Source: Novosphingobium sp. 18050 (GTDB taxonomy: Bacteria; Pseudomonadota; Alphaproteobacteria; Sphingomonadales; Sphingomonadaceae). From it: DNA of 64,000 nt. Of this stretch, positions 7,862 to 16,671 are shown piece after piece. Every line of letters starts with the position of its first letter. The first letter of the stretch is position 1. Location of the stretch: the NCBI RefSeq assembly GCF_902706195.1, contig NZ_CACSJO010000007.1, positions 62,001 through 126,000 on the forward strand. The letters run 5' to 3'. Below the pieces are notes generated by a model. That model saw only the letters and a list, made by a program, of their open reading frames with translations. It was not told the origin of the DNA and ran no database searches. A program made the position numbers and the translations under genes.

Positions 7862-8690
7862 ACGATACCAAGCGAACCTCTCGGCGCGACTGAAAATGGG
7901 ATCCGTCAATTTTCCCCTTGCTCCGTTGGTAGGAGTTGATGCCAGCGAGAATCGAACGAACGTAGCCGCGGGTTTCTCGGAACGGAGGTAAGCCGCCATA
8001 TTTCGTAACGTTGCCGGGCCCGGCATTATAGGCTCCCAGGGCCAGCGCCCAGTTCCCGAAGGTGTCCAGCTGTTGGCGCAAGTATCGGGCACCCCCTTCG
8101 AGGTTCTGAGCGACGCTCCATCTATCGGAAACCCCGAGAGTACGCGCTGTCCCCGGCATCAACTGCGCCAAACCAGTTGCGCCTTTCGAGCTGACGGCCT
8201 GGGGGTCGTACCTGCTCTCTTGAATGATGAGGGCATCGAATAGTTCAACCGGGACGCCCGCCGTGCATGCTGCGGCGGCCATTTGCCCATAGTGCCGATG
8301 TCTTCTCATTTCCTGTGCCGCATTAAGCATCGGATGAGGAGTGTAGCGGACCGGCCCGCAGCCCGTCGGTGAGCTAGGCGCAGGTAGGCCGAAATGATCG
8401 ATTGGCGACTGCTTAGCTCTCATCCAGGAGGGCACTCTTAAATGCGCCAAGTTGCTGGTATCGGAGGCTGCCGGCTCAAGCGGAGAACCGAGCAATGCGA
8501 ACTCACTCTCGAGCGCGACTGGAATCTTTAACGGTGGGGTCTCAAGCTTTTCCCGGCTGAAGCCGGGCTCGAGGAGATGAAACTCTGAAGCTCCCGCTCC
8601 AAAGCTTACCATCTCCGCCTGCCGTGCATAAGATGGCGCCATAGAAAGCGGCATCACCCAGACAACGATCAGGGCCTTAGTGTATTTCAT
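7851..8690 (-). CDS. Secreted lytic transglycosylase (SLT domain, VirB1-like)
   Basis: The product is 279 residues with a signal peptide (KALIVVWVMPLSMAPSYA), a proline-rich spacer, and a C-terminal SLT goose-lysozyme-like domain from about residue 130. The catalytic Glu is in QESRYDP, followed by the family motifs GATGLAQLMPGTA and ALGAYNAGPGNV. Such enzymes cleave peptidoglycan glycan strands with 1,6-anhydro product; the ones near transfer operons open the wall for the secretion channel (VirB1/Orf169 role). The distance of 2 kb from traA and the same strand suggest a link to conjugation, but it is not in the tra operon itself. Confidence 0.9.
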   Translation of the reverse strand: MKYTKALIVVWVMPLSMAPSYARQAEMVSFGAGASEFHLLEPGFSREKLETPPLKIPVALESEFALLGSPLEPAASDTSNLAHLRVPSWMRAKQSPIDHFGLPAPSSPTGCGPVRYTPHPMLNAAQEMRRHRHYGQMAAAACTAGVPVELFDALIIQESRYDPQAVSSKGATGLAQLMPGTARTLGVSDRWSVAQNLEGGARYLRQQLDTFGNWALALGAYNAGPGNVTKYGGLPPFRETRGYVRSILAGINSYQRSKGKIDGSHFQSRREVRLVSFTQ

Positions 8691-9047
8691 ATATCCAAGC
8701 CTTTATTTGGCTCGGTACGGGTATCGCGACGGATACGTATCTTACTGTTAGAATTCCATCAAGCGGAAGCGGCGTGGCGGTCACGTCCCATGTCGACGTG
8801 AGAAAATACCGGGCGAGAAAAGCGCATGCACGCTTGGCGGCCGCCAGCATGAGCGGCGTTTGCCGTTCCCGAACCGAAACGCTGTTCGTCGATCTGCGAT
8901 GTCGTTGATCGCCGCGGTGGGGCCTCTGTCGATCGGCGATGATGGCCAATCGAGCATCGGGTGCGGGAAAAGAAGCTCCGGCGCATAGCCACTTCATCGA
9001 GCCGGGCGGGACATTCCTTCAAGGCTCAGCTTGAGGAGGAAAGCATC
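8691..9047. other. Intergenic region between divergent genes
   Basis: About 360 bases between the transglycosylase (minus) and the UrcA-family gene (plus). Open frames here are short and lack RBS or family resemblance. It must contain both promoters; I could not fix their boxes with confidence. Confidence 0.4.
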
Positions 9048-9365
9048 ATGTTCAGGTTCACCGCACCCAAATCCGCGCTTATCGCCGCCGCGCTCTGCAA
9101 CGCCGCCGTATTCGCCGCTCCTGCGGCATCCGCAAGAAGCATCGAGGTCCGCTACGACGATCTCGATCTTGCAACGACGAAGGGGCAAGACGCCCTCAAT
9201 GTCCGCATCGTTCGGGCAGCCCGCAATGTTTGCCGCATGGACCAGCTTCCCGGTTCCCATATCAACCCGGTCGATCACACCTGTTACAAGCAGGCGCTTT
9301 TCAGCGTGGGCGACCGCGTCGCGGCGGCAGTCGAGAAGGCGGGCGCGACCCAGCTTGGTGGCTGA
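9048..9365 (+). CDS. UrcA family protein (small exported protein)
   Basis: The product is 105 residues from the ATG at 9048, chosen because GAGGAGGAAAG lies immediately upstream; the open frame extends further up without an RBS. A signal peptide (SALIAAALCNAAVFAAPAASA) is followed by the UrcA-family pattern V-R-Y-D-DLDL, then RIVRAARNVC and a second conserved Cys in HTCYKQAL. UrcA proteins are common, poorly understood exported proteins of sphingomonads and Caulobacter. The gene converges with the exonuclease gene and appears monocistronic. Confidence 0.85.
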   Translation: MFRFTAPKSALIAAALCNAAVFAAPAASARSIEVRYDDLDLATTKGQDALNVRIVRAARNVCRMDQLPGSHINPVDHTCYKQALFSVGDRVAAAVEKAGATQLGG

Positions 9366-9383
9366 CCCCCAAGTGGCCGCGCA

Positions 9384-10196
9384 TCAGGGTCTCGCTGGCG
9401 CCTTCCTACGCCGCCGACGGGGCTTGTCTGCAATTTCGATCCAGACCGGCGCATGATCGCTGGTTTTCTCCCATCCGCGCACATGGTGATCGACTTCGGC
9501 AGCAGTGAGGCGTTTGGCGAGAGGCGGACTGAGCAACAGATGATCGATGCGCAGACCGGCATTGCGGCCGTAGGCATTCCGGAAATAATCCCAAAATGTG
9601 TAGATGACCTCGCCCGGGTGGCTGGTGCGCAAGGCGTCGGTCCAGCCTTGATCGAGCAGCCGGAAATAGGCCGCGCGGACCTCCGGGGCAAACAGCGCGT
9701 CTTTCAGCCAGCGCTCGGGTTTGTAGACATCGAGATCAGTCGGCATGACATTGAAGTCACCGGCCAGCATGACCGGCAACCCGGTTTCCATGAGGCCGGC
9801 GGCATGTTCGATGAGCCGCTCGAACCAGCGCAGCTTGTACTCGAACTTGGGACCTGGCCGCGGATTGCCATTCGGCAGATAGAGCCCGCCGATAAGGATG
9901 CCGTTTACCGCCGCTTCGATATAGCGGCTGTGGGTATCATTCGGATCGCCGGGCAGCCCTCGGCGGGTCTCATGGATTTCGCCGACGCGGCTGAGTATCG
10001 CGACGCCGTTCCAGCTTTTCTGGCCATGCCAGATTGCATCGTAACCCAGGTCGCGGATCGCATGCTCGGGAAATTTCTCGTCCGGCGCCTTCAGCTCCTG
10101 AAGGCAGACAATGTCGGGCTCGGCCTCCTCAATCCAGCGCAGTAGCACCGGCAGCCGGCCGTTGACGCCGTTGACGTTATAGGTAGCGATCTTCAC
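9384..10196 (-). CDS. xthA: Exodeoxyribonuclease III / AP endonuclease
   Basis: The product is 270 residues, full length for the family. The EEP nuclease motifs are all present: TYNVNG at the N-terminus, LQELK (metal Glu), YLPNGN, AGDFN, RIDHLL and the C-terminal SDHAP with the catalytic His. It removes 3' blocking groups and cuts at abasic sites. The basic C-terminus (RRRRRKAPARP) is an extra tail. It starts at a GTG overlapping the ligD stop by 4 bases (GTGA), so the two are translationally coupled; this suggests it prepares 3' ends for the upstream ligase. Confidence 0.95.
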   Translation of the reverse strand: MKIATYNVNGVNGRLPVLLRWIEEAEPDIVCLQELKAPDEKFPEHAIRDLGYDAIWHGQKSWNGVAILSRVGEIHETRRGLPGDPNDTHSRYIEAAVNGILIGGLYLPNGNPRPGPKFEYKLRWFERLIEHAAGLMETGLPVMLAGDFNVMPTDLDVYKPERWLKDALFAPEVRAAYFRLLDQGWTDALRTSHPGEVIYTFWDYFRNAYGRNAGLRIDHLLLSPPLAKRLTAAEVDHHVRGWEKTSDHAPVWIEIADKPRRRRRKAPARP

Positions 10197-12073
10197 AGGT
10201 CTGGCAGCTCCTGGTCGGCCCGGCCCCAGCCAGAAAGCGCCTTTGACCCCGCCCGCTTGATCAGCTCCTTCGCATCACCGATGTGGAAATGCGAGGGCGT
10301 GTCGATCGTCTCCATTTCCTTCCATGTGATCGGCACTGCCACCGGGGCGTCCGGCCTTGCCCGCACGCCGTATGGCATCACCGCGGTGGCGCCGCGTTGG
10401 TTGCGCAGGTAATCGACAAATATCCTGCCCTTGCGCTGGACCTTCGGCAGAGCGGCCGTGAAATTTTCCGGGTCGGCCTGCGCCACGGCGCGCGCGAGGC
10501 GGTGTGCAAAGTCCTTCACTTCCGGCCATTCCGCGCGCGGCACCAGCGGAGCGATGACGTGCACCCCCTTCCCTCCCGTCACCATCGGAAAGGTTTCGAG
10601 GCCAATAGACTTGAGGATATCGCGAAAGTGAAAGGCCGCGCTGCGCACTGCCTCGAAGTCGAGCCCTTCGTCCGGGTCGAGATCGAAGACGAGGCGGTCG
10701 GCCTTCTCCACGTCCTCGATCCTGCAACCCCAGCCATGGAACTCGATGGTACCCATCTGCACGCAGGTCATCAGCCCGTCCGGCGTATCGAGGTACAGGT
10801 AGGGCTCCGTATGGCCGTCCTTCTCGAGAATGCCGACCTGGCGCACGGCCTCGCCGAAGCTGCCGGCATCGTGCTTCTGGAAAAAGCACTTCTTGGCCCG
10901 GCCCTGCGGGCAGCGGACCAGGCTGATCGGACGTGAGCCCAGCCAGGGCAGCATGACGGGCGCGGCAGCGGCGTAGTAGTCGGCCAGCTGTCCCTTGGTA
11001 ATTCCGCTTTCCGGAAAGATCACACGGTCTCGGTTGCTGATCGCGACGGCAGAAGCGGCGGCGTCCGCGCTCGCGACCCGCGCTTCGGTCTCCAGAACCA
11101 CGGCCTCAGCCTTCTTGTCTTCGCGTAGGCCCAGGTAGCTAGGATGGCGCAAGGTGCCTTCATTGGTCATCTCGGTATAAGCGATCTCCGCAACGAGCTT
11201 CGGCGCCAGCCAGTGCGCGCCGCGGCCCTCTGAGCGCGGCGCTTTCACCGTCGGTGCCTCTTGCTCGAGCGGCTTCATGATGCCCATCAGCCGCATGATC
11301 TCATCATTGCCGAAGCCCGTGCCGACCTTGCCGGCATAACGCAGCACGCCCTCTTCGTGGACTCCGAGCATCAGCGAGCGAAAGGCACGGGATGTGTCCG
11401 ACGGTGTCCAGCCGACGATGACGAACTCCTGGCGCTTGATGCACTTGGTCTTGAGCCAGCCTCCGGACCGCGACCCGATGTAGCGGCCTTCCGCTCGCTT
11501 GGAGATCACCCCCTCGAGCCCGGCATCGCAGAAGCTGCCCAGCAGCTTGTCGCCGCTGCCGACGATGTGGTCGGAATAGCGCAGGATACTGCCGTCCTCT
11601 GGCAGGATCGCTCTAAGCCGATCCTTGCGTTCGATAAGCGGACGCTGGGTGAGATCTTCACCGTCGAGTTCGAGCAGATCGAAGGCCATAAAATCGATCG
11701 TGCCCGGTGGCCCCTTGAGCGCGCCCTGCAGCGCCTGGAAGTTTGACCGTCCGTCGGCATCGAAGACCACGGCCTCGCCGTCGATCAGCGCGGATTTGAC
11801 ACCAAGGCTTGCGGCGGCTTCGACGATGCGGCTGAAGCGATCGGACCAGTCGAGACCCGAGCGCGTATAGGCGCGGGCACCCTCGGTGCCGACGGCAAGC
11901 AGGACGCGGTATCCGTCGTACTTCATCTCGTGGAGCCAGTTCGTCCCTGCGGGCACCGCATCGACTAGCTTGGCGAGTTGCACCGGGCGGAACGCCGGTG
12001 GCGACTGGCTTGGCCGTGACTGCTTATTGCGCGCCGAGACGGCCGGTTTACGCACAGTGGTTGAACGCGCCAT
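10193..12073 (-). CDS. ligD: Non-homologous end joining DNA ligase LigD (ligase plus polymerase domains)
   Basis: The product is 626 residues. The N-terminal half is an ATP-dependent ligase: the nucleotidyl Lys is K51 in HEMKYDGYR, with later motifs IDGEAVVFD, FDLLELDG and GGWLKTKCIKRQ. The C-terminal half (from about residue 345) is the archaeo-eukaryotic primase-type polymerase domain with the metal motif LVFDLDPDEG. The 3'-phosphoesterase domain found in many LigD proteins is missing at both ends. The start at 12073 follows AAGGAGG. LigD seals double-strand breaks together with Ku; no Ku gene lies in this window. The coupled exonuclease III may supply the missing 3'-end cleaning. Confidence 0.95.
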   Translation of the reverse strand: MARSTTVRKPAVSARNKQSRPSQSPPAFRPVQLAKLVDAVPAGTNWLHEMKYDGYRVLLAVGTEGARAYTRSGLDWSDRFSRIVEAAASLGVKSALIDGEAVVFDADGRSNFQALQGALKGPPGTIDFMAFDLLELDGEDLTQRPLIERKDRLRAILPEDGSILRYSDHIVGSGDKLLGSFCDAGLEGVISKRAEGRYIGSRSGGWLKTKCIKRQEFVIVGWTPSDTSRAFRSLMLGVHEEGVLRYAGKVGTGFGNDEIMRLMGIMKPLEQEAPTVKAPRSEGRGAHWLAPKLVAEIAYTEMTNEGTLRHPSYLGLREDKKAEAVVLETEARVASADAAASAVAISNRDRVIFPESGITKGQLADYYAAAAPVMLPWLGSRPISLVRCPQGRAKKCFFQKHDAGSFGEAVRQVGILEKDGHTEPYLYLDTPDGLMTCVQMGTIEFHGWGCRIEDVEKADRLVFDLDPDEGLDFEAVRSAAFHFRDILKSIGLETFPMVTGGKGVHVIAPLVPRAEWPEVKDFAHRLARAVAQADPENFTAALPKVQRKGRIFVDYLRNQRGATAVMPYGVRARPDAPVAVPITWKEMETIDTPSHFHIGDAKELIKRAGSKALSGWGRADQELPDL

Positions 12074-12235
12074 AGCGGCATCCTCCTTAGCTTAAGAGAA
12101 TGGTCCACAGCGCAGACTCGTTCCAGCGCTGATGAGAGTCGGCCTGGCGCAGACGGTGCCGGTTGATCCCTAGCGGTGCGAAACCATCGACCCGGCTTTT
12201 TGGTTGTAGCGTCATTGAATCGAAGGAGAACCCGG

Positions 12236-12415
12236 ATGTCGGACAACAAGGAGCTACGCGCCCCCCAGGATGCGTCGCGCATCGCCATGGGCGAGGACTA
12301 TGAGGTCGAGTACTGGACCAAAAAGTTCAATGTGAGCGGCAACGAGCTGGCGGCTGCCGTGAAGGCCGTCGGCAACAGCGCTGATGCAGTCGAGCGTCAC
12401 CTCAAAGGCAAGTGA
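12236..12415 (+). CDS. DUF3606 family small protein
   Basis: The product is 59 residues from ATG 12236, preceded by GAAGGAGAA. The sequence carries the family pattern: an acidic MGEDYEVEYW segment, then KFNVSGNELAAAVKAVG and a final VERHL. DUF3606 proteins are widespread in alphaproteobacteria, often beside stress or DNA-repair genes; no function is established. It is divergent from ligD across about 160 bases, so the two could share a regulatory region. Confidence 0.8.
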   Translation: MSDNKELRAPQDASRIAMGEDYEVEYWTKKFNVSGNELAAAVKAVGNSADAVERHLKGK

Positions 12416-12568
12416 CCCGCGCGATCGTCGGCACGATTAAGGCCTATCCCTGGGAGGAGGCCGGGGTTAGGTCCCCATGCGGCCTGTTGATAAACCTGTG
12501 CGCTTACCGGTCATAAGCTGCGGATGATTTGTGGCATGTCCGTGCCACTCCTACCCGCCGCCCGAGCT

Positions 12569-13039
12569 TCAGCTAAGAATGGGCGCATCATCGAGCACTT
12601 TGCGGAAGTAGACCACGCGCTCGGTTTCCTCGAAATCGAGCGCGGCATGCACGTCGTGCGCGGCGGTGTTTTCGAGCAGGGCATCGGAGGCCAGTTCACG
12701 GCATCCCATGCTGCGCGCCCAGGCCTCGACTGCTTCGATCAGCCCCCGGGCGACGCCGAGCCGGCGGCTGCTTTCGGCGACGTATAGCCCTTCGAGGAAG
12801 GCGACCGGACTGGTGTCGCAGCCATTGACGTAATCACTGCGCAGTGCCGCTTCGGCAAAGCCAACAGGCTCGCCTGCAGCATTGCGCCCGAGGAAGCCGA
12901 CCAGCGAGCCTGGCTCAGACAGCGACTCCATGAGATCTTCGCGGTGGTCGGCCGCGTCGGCCACCGGCCAAAGCGCCGCTCGCAGATTGGCCCAGTCGTC
13001 AAGGTTGTGTTCGCCAGCTACTTCAATCCGAACCATCAT
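12569..13039 (-). CDS. GNAT acetyltransferase resembling aminoglycoside 6'-N-acetyltransferases
   Basis: The product is 156 residues from ATG 13039, one of two adjacent ATGs. It is a single GNAT fold with the acetyl-CoA loop RRLGVARGLIEAVEAWA, and with segments very like AAC(6')-I enzymes: LRAALWP near the N-terminus, AALRSDYVNGCDTSPVAFL in the middle, and GFLGRNAAGEPVGF. The C-terminus DFEETERVVYFRKVL also fits that subfamily. Such proteins acetylate the 6'-amine of aminoglycosides; chromosomal relatives are often weakly active or have other substrates. No mobile element flanks it and codon use matches its neighbours, so it looks intrinsic to this replicon. Confidence 0.8.
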   Translation of the reverse strand: MMVRIEVAGEHNLDDWANLRAALWPVADAADHREDLMESLSEPGSLVGFLGRNAAGEPVGFAEAALRSDYVNGCDTSPVAFLEGLYVAESSRRLGVARGLIEAVEAWARSMGCRELASDALLENTAAHDVHAALDFEETERVVYFRKVLDDAPILS

Positions 13040-13123
13040 GCCGAACGCTGTTCCATCGTTATCAGGGTCGGACGAGGTTTGCAGTGCGGCGCTCCGAGGT
13101 CCAGAGTGCCGCACTGCCTCAGA

Positions 13124-13399
13124 TCAGCCGTTCAGCTTGTCCTTCACCGCCTTGGCGGGCGTGAACGCGAGCTTCTTCGATGCCTTGATGGTCATGGCCT
13201 CGCCGGTCGCGGGATTGCGGCCTTCGCGCTCCGGGCTGTCCTTGACCTTGAATTTGCCAAACCCATTGAGCGAGATTTCCTCGCCCTTGCTGGCCGCTTC
13301 GGCGATGGCGTCGAACACGCCATCTACAACCTTGCGCGCATCGGCCTTGGTCAGGTCGTGAGCCGAGGCGACGGCATCGGCGAGGTCACTGTTGTTCAT
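13124..13399 (-). CDS. HU family DNA-binding protein
   Basis: The product is 91 residues, starting at ATG 13399 with AGGACG upstream. It has the complete HU fold: N-terminal helices (NNSDLADAVASAHDLTKADA), the conserved GFGKFKVKDSPEREGRNPATGE segment in two parts, and the C-terminal KKLAFTPAKAVKDKLN. The DNA-binding arm contains RNPATGE. HU bends and compacts DNA and supports replication and recombination. It is followed 84 bases later by the acetyltransferase gene on the same strand, so a shared transcript is possible. Confidence 0.93.
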   Translation of the reverse strand: MNNSDLADAVASAHDLTKADARKVVDGVFDAIAEAASKGEEISLNGFGKFKVKDSPEREGRNPATGEAMTIKASKKLAFTPAKAVKDKLNG

Positions 13400-13994
13400 T
13401 CGTGTTCGTCCTGTCGAATTTCTAAAATCGTTGTGCGCCTGCGCGTCTGGCCAAGTGGCAATTCGCGCTAGCCCCAGCAGCATGGCCCAAACCCGCCGCC
13501 GATCAAGGGTTTGAGGGCCCCCCGGCACTGGTGTGCTACCGCTTGTCCACAGGCTGCGGATATAGAGGCGCGATCAAACGCCTCGCTCGGTCGATACGTT
13601 CGCTGTATGTTCCATTGCTTATGGATTCGCCTGACCACCCTTGCCGGATGATATCGACGTCCCCGAAGGCCATGAGCGCCTCGGCCGGGCGCATCAATTT
13701 CGCGTGCTCGCGCCCGCTCCGCCACCTCCACCACCTTATCTGCCAAGCGAACCTGTTCCTCACGCGGTGATACCCGTAAGTCGCCGTTGAGATCGGAAAG
13801 AGGGTGTGCCGCAAATTGCCGTAAGTTCGTGCGAAGCTAGCGTCGCCCTCGTTTACGACCAGATTTTGCGATGGCCATAGGTTACCATTGCCAGCAGCAA
13901 TATTGTGAAAGATGATGCGCGGAAAGGGTGGCGAACCTCGAGGCGAGCCGTGTCCATACAAAGCAACGTAAATAGCCCTCCCAGGAGCAAACTG
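13400..13994. other. Long intergenic stretch, coding status unclear
   Basis: About 595 bases between HU and the cupin gene. The longest reading frame is on the minus strand (13536-13961, about 141 codons), giving a Trp/Arg-rich product with no RBS and no family I recognise; overlapping frames exist on both strands. I treat it as probably non-coding or a decayed gene. The HU promoter should lie in its left part and the cupin promoter in its right part. Confidence 0.35.
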
Positions 13995-14432
13995 ATGCGG
14001 CTTGTCGAAATAGGCGTAGGTGCGGATGGTAAATCCTTCCTAGCGGCGGAGCGCACGATTGATACACCGGAACTGGCGCCGAGAGCCGTTAAGGGCGAAG
14101 TGCTTTGGTCTACGACGGACATGCCGGCCCAGGTTGGGGCAACTCGGCGCGCGGTCGATGCGGATTGGATGAACGTAGGCTTGGCGCCAAGTGCGAGCCG
14201 CTGGATGATCGCCCACTTCGCCCCTGGCCATGTCTCGGCCATGCATCATACCAGTACGCTAGATTACGATATCATCATCGCAGGTGAAGTGACGCTGGAC
14301 ACCGAACACGGCAGCGTTGCACTATATCCCGGCGATTGCGTGTTGGTCCCTGGCTGCATGCACCGCTGGAAAGTGGGCGATGCAGGCTGCACCATGGCGA
14401 CGGTGCTGCTGGGACTTGCCGCGGCATCCTGA
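13995..14432 (+). CDS. Cupin-domain protein
   Basis: The product is 145 residues from ATG 13995, preceded by CAGGAGC. The single cupin fold is shown by motif 1-like FAPGHVSAMHHTSTLDYDII with two His that would bind a metal, then GEVTLDTEHGSVALYPGDCVLVPG and the distal His in MHRWKVG. Small cupins of this type are often small-molecule binding or isomerase/dioxygenase-like; no substrate can be deduced. It stands alone between two non-coding stretches. Confidence 0.75.
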   Translation: MRLVEIGVGADGKSFLAAERTIDTPELAPRAVKGEVLWSTTDMPAQVGATRRAVDADWMNVGLAPSASRWMIAHFAPGHVSAMHHTSTLDYDIIIAGEVTLDTEHGSVALYPGDCVLVPGCMHRWKVGDAGCTMATVLLGLAAAS

Positions 14433-15011
14433 GCGGGGCGCCTGAGGACAACGTCGTTGCTAGACCCATCGTTTCTTTCTGAATGCTTCGTACCGCTGTC
14501 AGTCTGCATCAATTGCGTAAAAAGGGCGGGTGCGTCGTTGCGCGTCGGCTAGCTGTAAACAGTCGCAGACGGCCCGGATCCCTGTCCACATTATGACAAT
14601 GGAGAGTCGCGCTGCTCAAGCTCTACGGCAATGTGCTTGCGAACCGGAAGCTCTGCTGGGCCCGGTCACCAATGCAGAGCCCATTCTTCATCATACCGGG
14701 GAACAACCGCCTGCCTCAGTACCAATCGTGCCGTGGTACCCACCCCCGCGATTACACCATGTTCATCCGCTCGAGACAGGACATTCCGGTCCTTCAGGCC
14801 CCGCGCTTAGAACGACCGCTCGACCAGAAGCGGTCATCGCGGCAAAGCACAAGCCTGTCAGGCATGAAGATTGGCGAACTACGTCGGGAATGCCACCAAT
14901 AGAGGTGGCGGAATCGTAAGCCCAGTGCTGGCTTGAGTGGCGGCCAAAGGACACGACTGCCATAGCGGAACGGAATATAGAAACGGCGTTACCGACAAGG
15001 GAGAAACGAAT
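14433..15011. other. Intergenic stretch with a possible gene remnant
   Basis: About 580 bases. A plus-strand frame running from about 14597 to 14902 encodes a stretch without a clear start (LLKLYGNVLANRKLCWARSP and onward, rich in Arg, Pro, Gln) that looks more protein-like than chance but matches no family I know. A second frame overlaps it. I would not annotate either as a gene; a degraded coding sequence is possible. Confidence 0.3.
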
Positions 15012-15973
15012 ATGGACGTCACCCGCATGTCGCGGCGTCGCCTCCTCGATTTGGGGCGCGATGCCTCAGTTTTCACGCTCGCGGCCGCTGCCGCCCCCGC
15101 AGCCGTGTTCGCGCAGGCGAAGAGTTATGAAAAGACAAGCATGACGGCGGCCGCCACCGGCGCCGTGCATGGTTTAAGCGTCAACGTTGGCGCAGGCGTG
15201 CATTCCGAAACCTGGTTAAACGGCATCCTGCTGGCACGGACAGAGGTGGGCGACATCGGCGCGCAGTCTCTCGCTATCCAGCACGACATGATGCCGGGCA
15301 GGAATCAGGCCGAAGTGCGGGTTGGGATGTCTGGCATGAATCTGGAACAGCCCCCTGCGCCACTCTCCGGCGCATTGCCCGCCGCCGCGACTGCTCGACT
15401 GCTGCTACAGCTGACGAGACGCACCGCGTCGGCAATACGTTGGAGATTATCACCCGTGATGTCGATCGGATAGTCTGGCCTTCGGCGGATGAGGATGGTT
15501 TCGTTTTGTTGCCGCATCGCCTCACTTTGACGTTCGCGCCGCTGTCCCCGGTCGTGGCACCGCCTTGGGCGGAAGCCACACGTGACTTGCCCGAGGGCAC
15601 CGCCGAGGCAGTCTATGCTCATATGGCGGAGCTCACCGAAATGCTGCGCAACGGCGACCTTGAGGCCTATGAGAATGCAGGCGCGGTACGCCGCGAGCAC
15701 ATGGCGCGCAGTTATCCGCTCGGTCCGAACGCGGAGGCCGCACGGGCGCAGGATCTCCAACAGCTCAAGCTGATGCTCTCTGAACCGGGTTTCACCGCCA
15801 CGCTCCCACCTCGTAACGAAGCTCACTTCCGGACGATGGCGGGCGGTCGCCTGATGGATTGGACCAACGCTGTCGGTGAGGGAGCCCTTACTATCGTCAA
15901 CCGCGGCGTGCCGCCAAGCCCGGTCAACATGCAGTTCAGCCTGATCGGCGGAAAGCTGGTGATGACCCGCTGA
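15012..15973 (+). pseudogene. Tat-exported protein of unknown function, split by a -1 frameshift
   Basis: The first frame starts at ATG 15012 (AAGGGAGAAACG upstream) with a twin-arginine signal (MSRRRLLDLG, then a hydrophobic Ala-rich stretch ending VFAQA) and stops at 15473. The second frame, from within the first to 15973, continues the same protein: near 15413 the sequence passes from LLLQLT in one frame to DETHRVGNTLEIITRDVDR in the other, consistent with loss of one base or a sequencing error. Joined, it is about 320 residues, exported and folded, of unknown function. No slippery heptamer is seen, so programmed frameshifting is unlikely. Confidence 0.6.
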
Positions 15974-16038
15974 AGGGCCCGGATCCGGCGAGCGTCCTTG
16001 CTAGGGTTCCTCTCCTTTTTCTGTATCCGCTAGCTGGG

Positions 16039-16671
16039 TCATGGCAGGCGAGCTCGCCAGTTCGCCTCGATTTTGCTATCTGAGTTGGATATATAGTCGG
16101 CCGTCAGGTTGCACGTAGCGCCGGCCTGGATGCGCCCGAGGCGAAGTGTCCACCCGTCGAAATCGACCTTGCCGTCGCTGATTAACCTGGAATTGCCGGG
16201 CATATCGGCGACTGGCACAGGGCCAAACTCGACTTCATTGCGCTTGACGAGACCCAGGAAGGCGGAACGACATGCCTGACCTTGGGCCGCCAGCCTCGTG
16301 CGCAGCATGACTGAGACGACGCGGCCGCCGTGCATTCCGACCTGGATCAGCGTATTGGTATCGAGCCTGCCGACGTAAACATCCACCCACGGCGTCATCA
16401 CGACCATTTGGTCCAACCGGTTGTCCGCCATGTCGGTGAGCGGATGGTCCGCAGATGTGGGTAGAAAGACCACATCACGAGCGATGCCGTTGAAAACTCG
16501 TTCGGCGTCAGCCCGGGTCATCGCCAGGCGAACCGGACCATAGCCGCCAAGCCGCGGGGACATCGGAAAGGTCTGGCCTGTCATCGCACCAGGGCTTTCA
16601 GCAGCGAGATGCGTTTGGCTCCCGGCACAAAGGAAAAGCGCCGTGCTCGCCCAAAAAAACGCTGTTTCCAT
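16039..16671 (-). CDS. Unrecognised exported protein (210 residues)
   Basis: The product is 210 residues with a signal peptide (AFFWASTALFLCAGSQTHLAA). The mature part includes GGYGPVRLAMTRADAERVFNG, a pattern seen at the start of small periplasmic domains in sphingomonads, and one Cys pair (QACRSAFLG and ATCNLTADY) that may form a disulfide. It converges with the frameshifted Tat protein gene, 65 bases apart, and shares no operon with known genes. Function unknown. Confidence 0.7.
   Translation of the reverse strand: METAFFWASTALFLCAGSQTHLAAESPGAMTGQTFPMSPRLGGYGPVRLAMTRADAERVFNGIARDVVFLPTSADHPLTDMADNRLDQMVVMTPWVDVYVGRLDTNTLIQVGMHGGRVVSVMLRTRLAAQGQACRSAFLGLVKRNEVEFGPVPVADMPGNSRLISDGKVDFDGWTLRLGRIQAGATCNLTADYISNSDSKIEANWRARLP

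Noticed and set aside
8677..8997. Minus-strand frame upstream of the lytic transglycosylase
   Set aside because: No RBS, Arg-rich product without resemblance to a family; likely chance in GC-rich DNA.
14530..14919. Plus-strand frame of 129 codons
   Set aside because: Overlaps another frame, rich in His/Pro/Ala, no RBS or domain; treated as non-coding.
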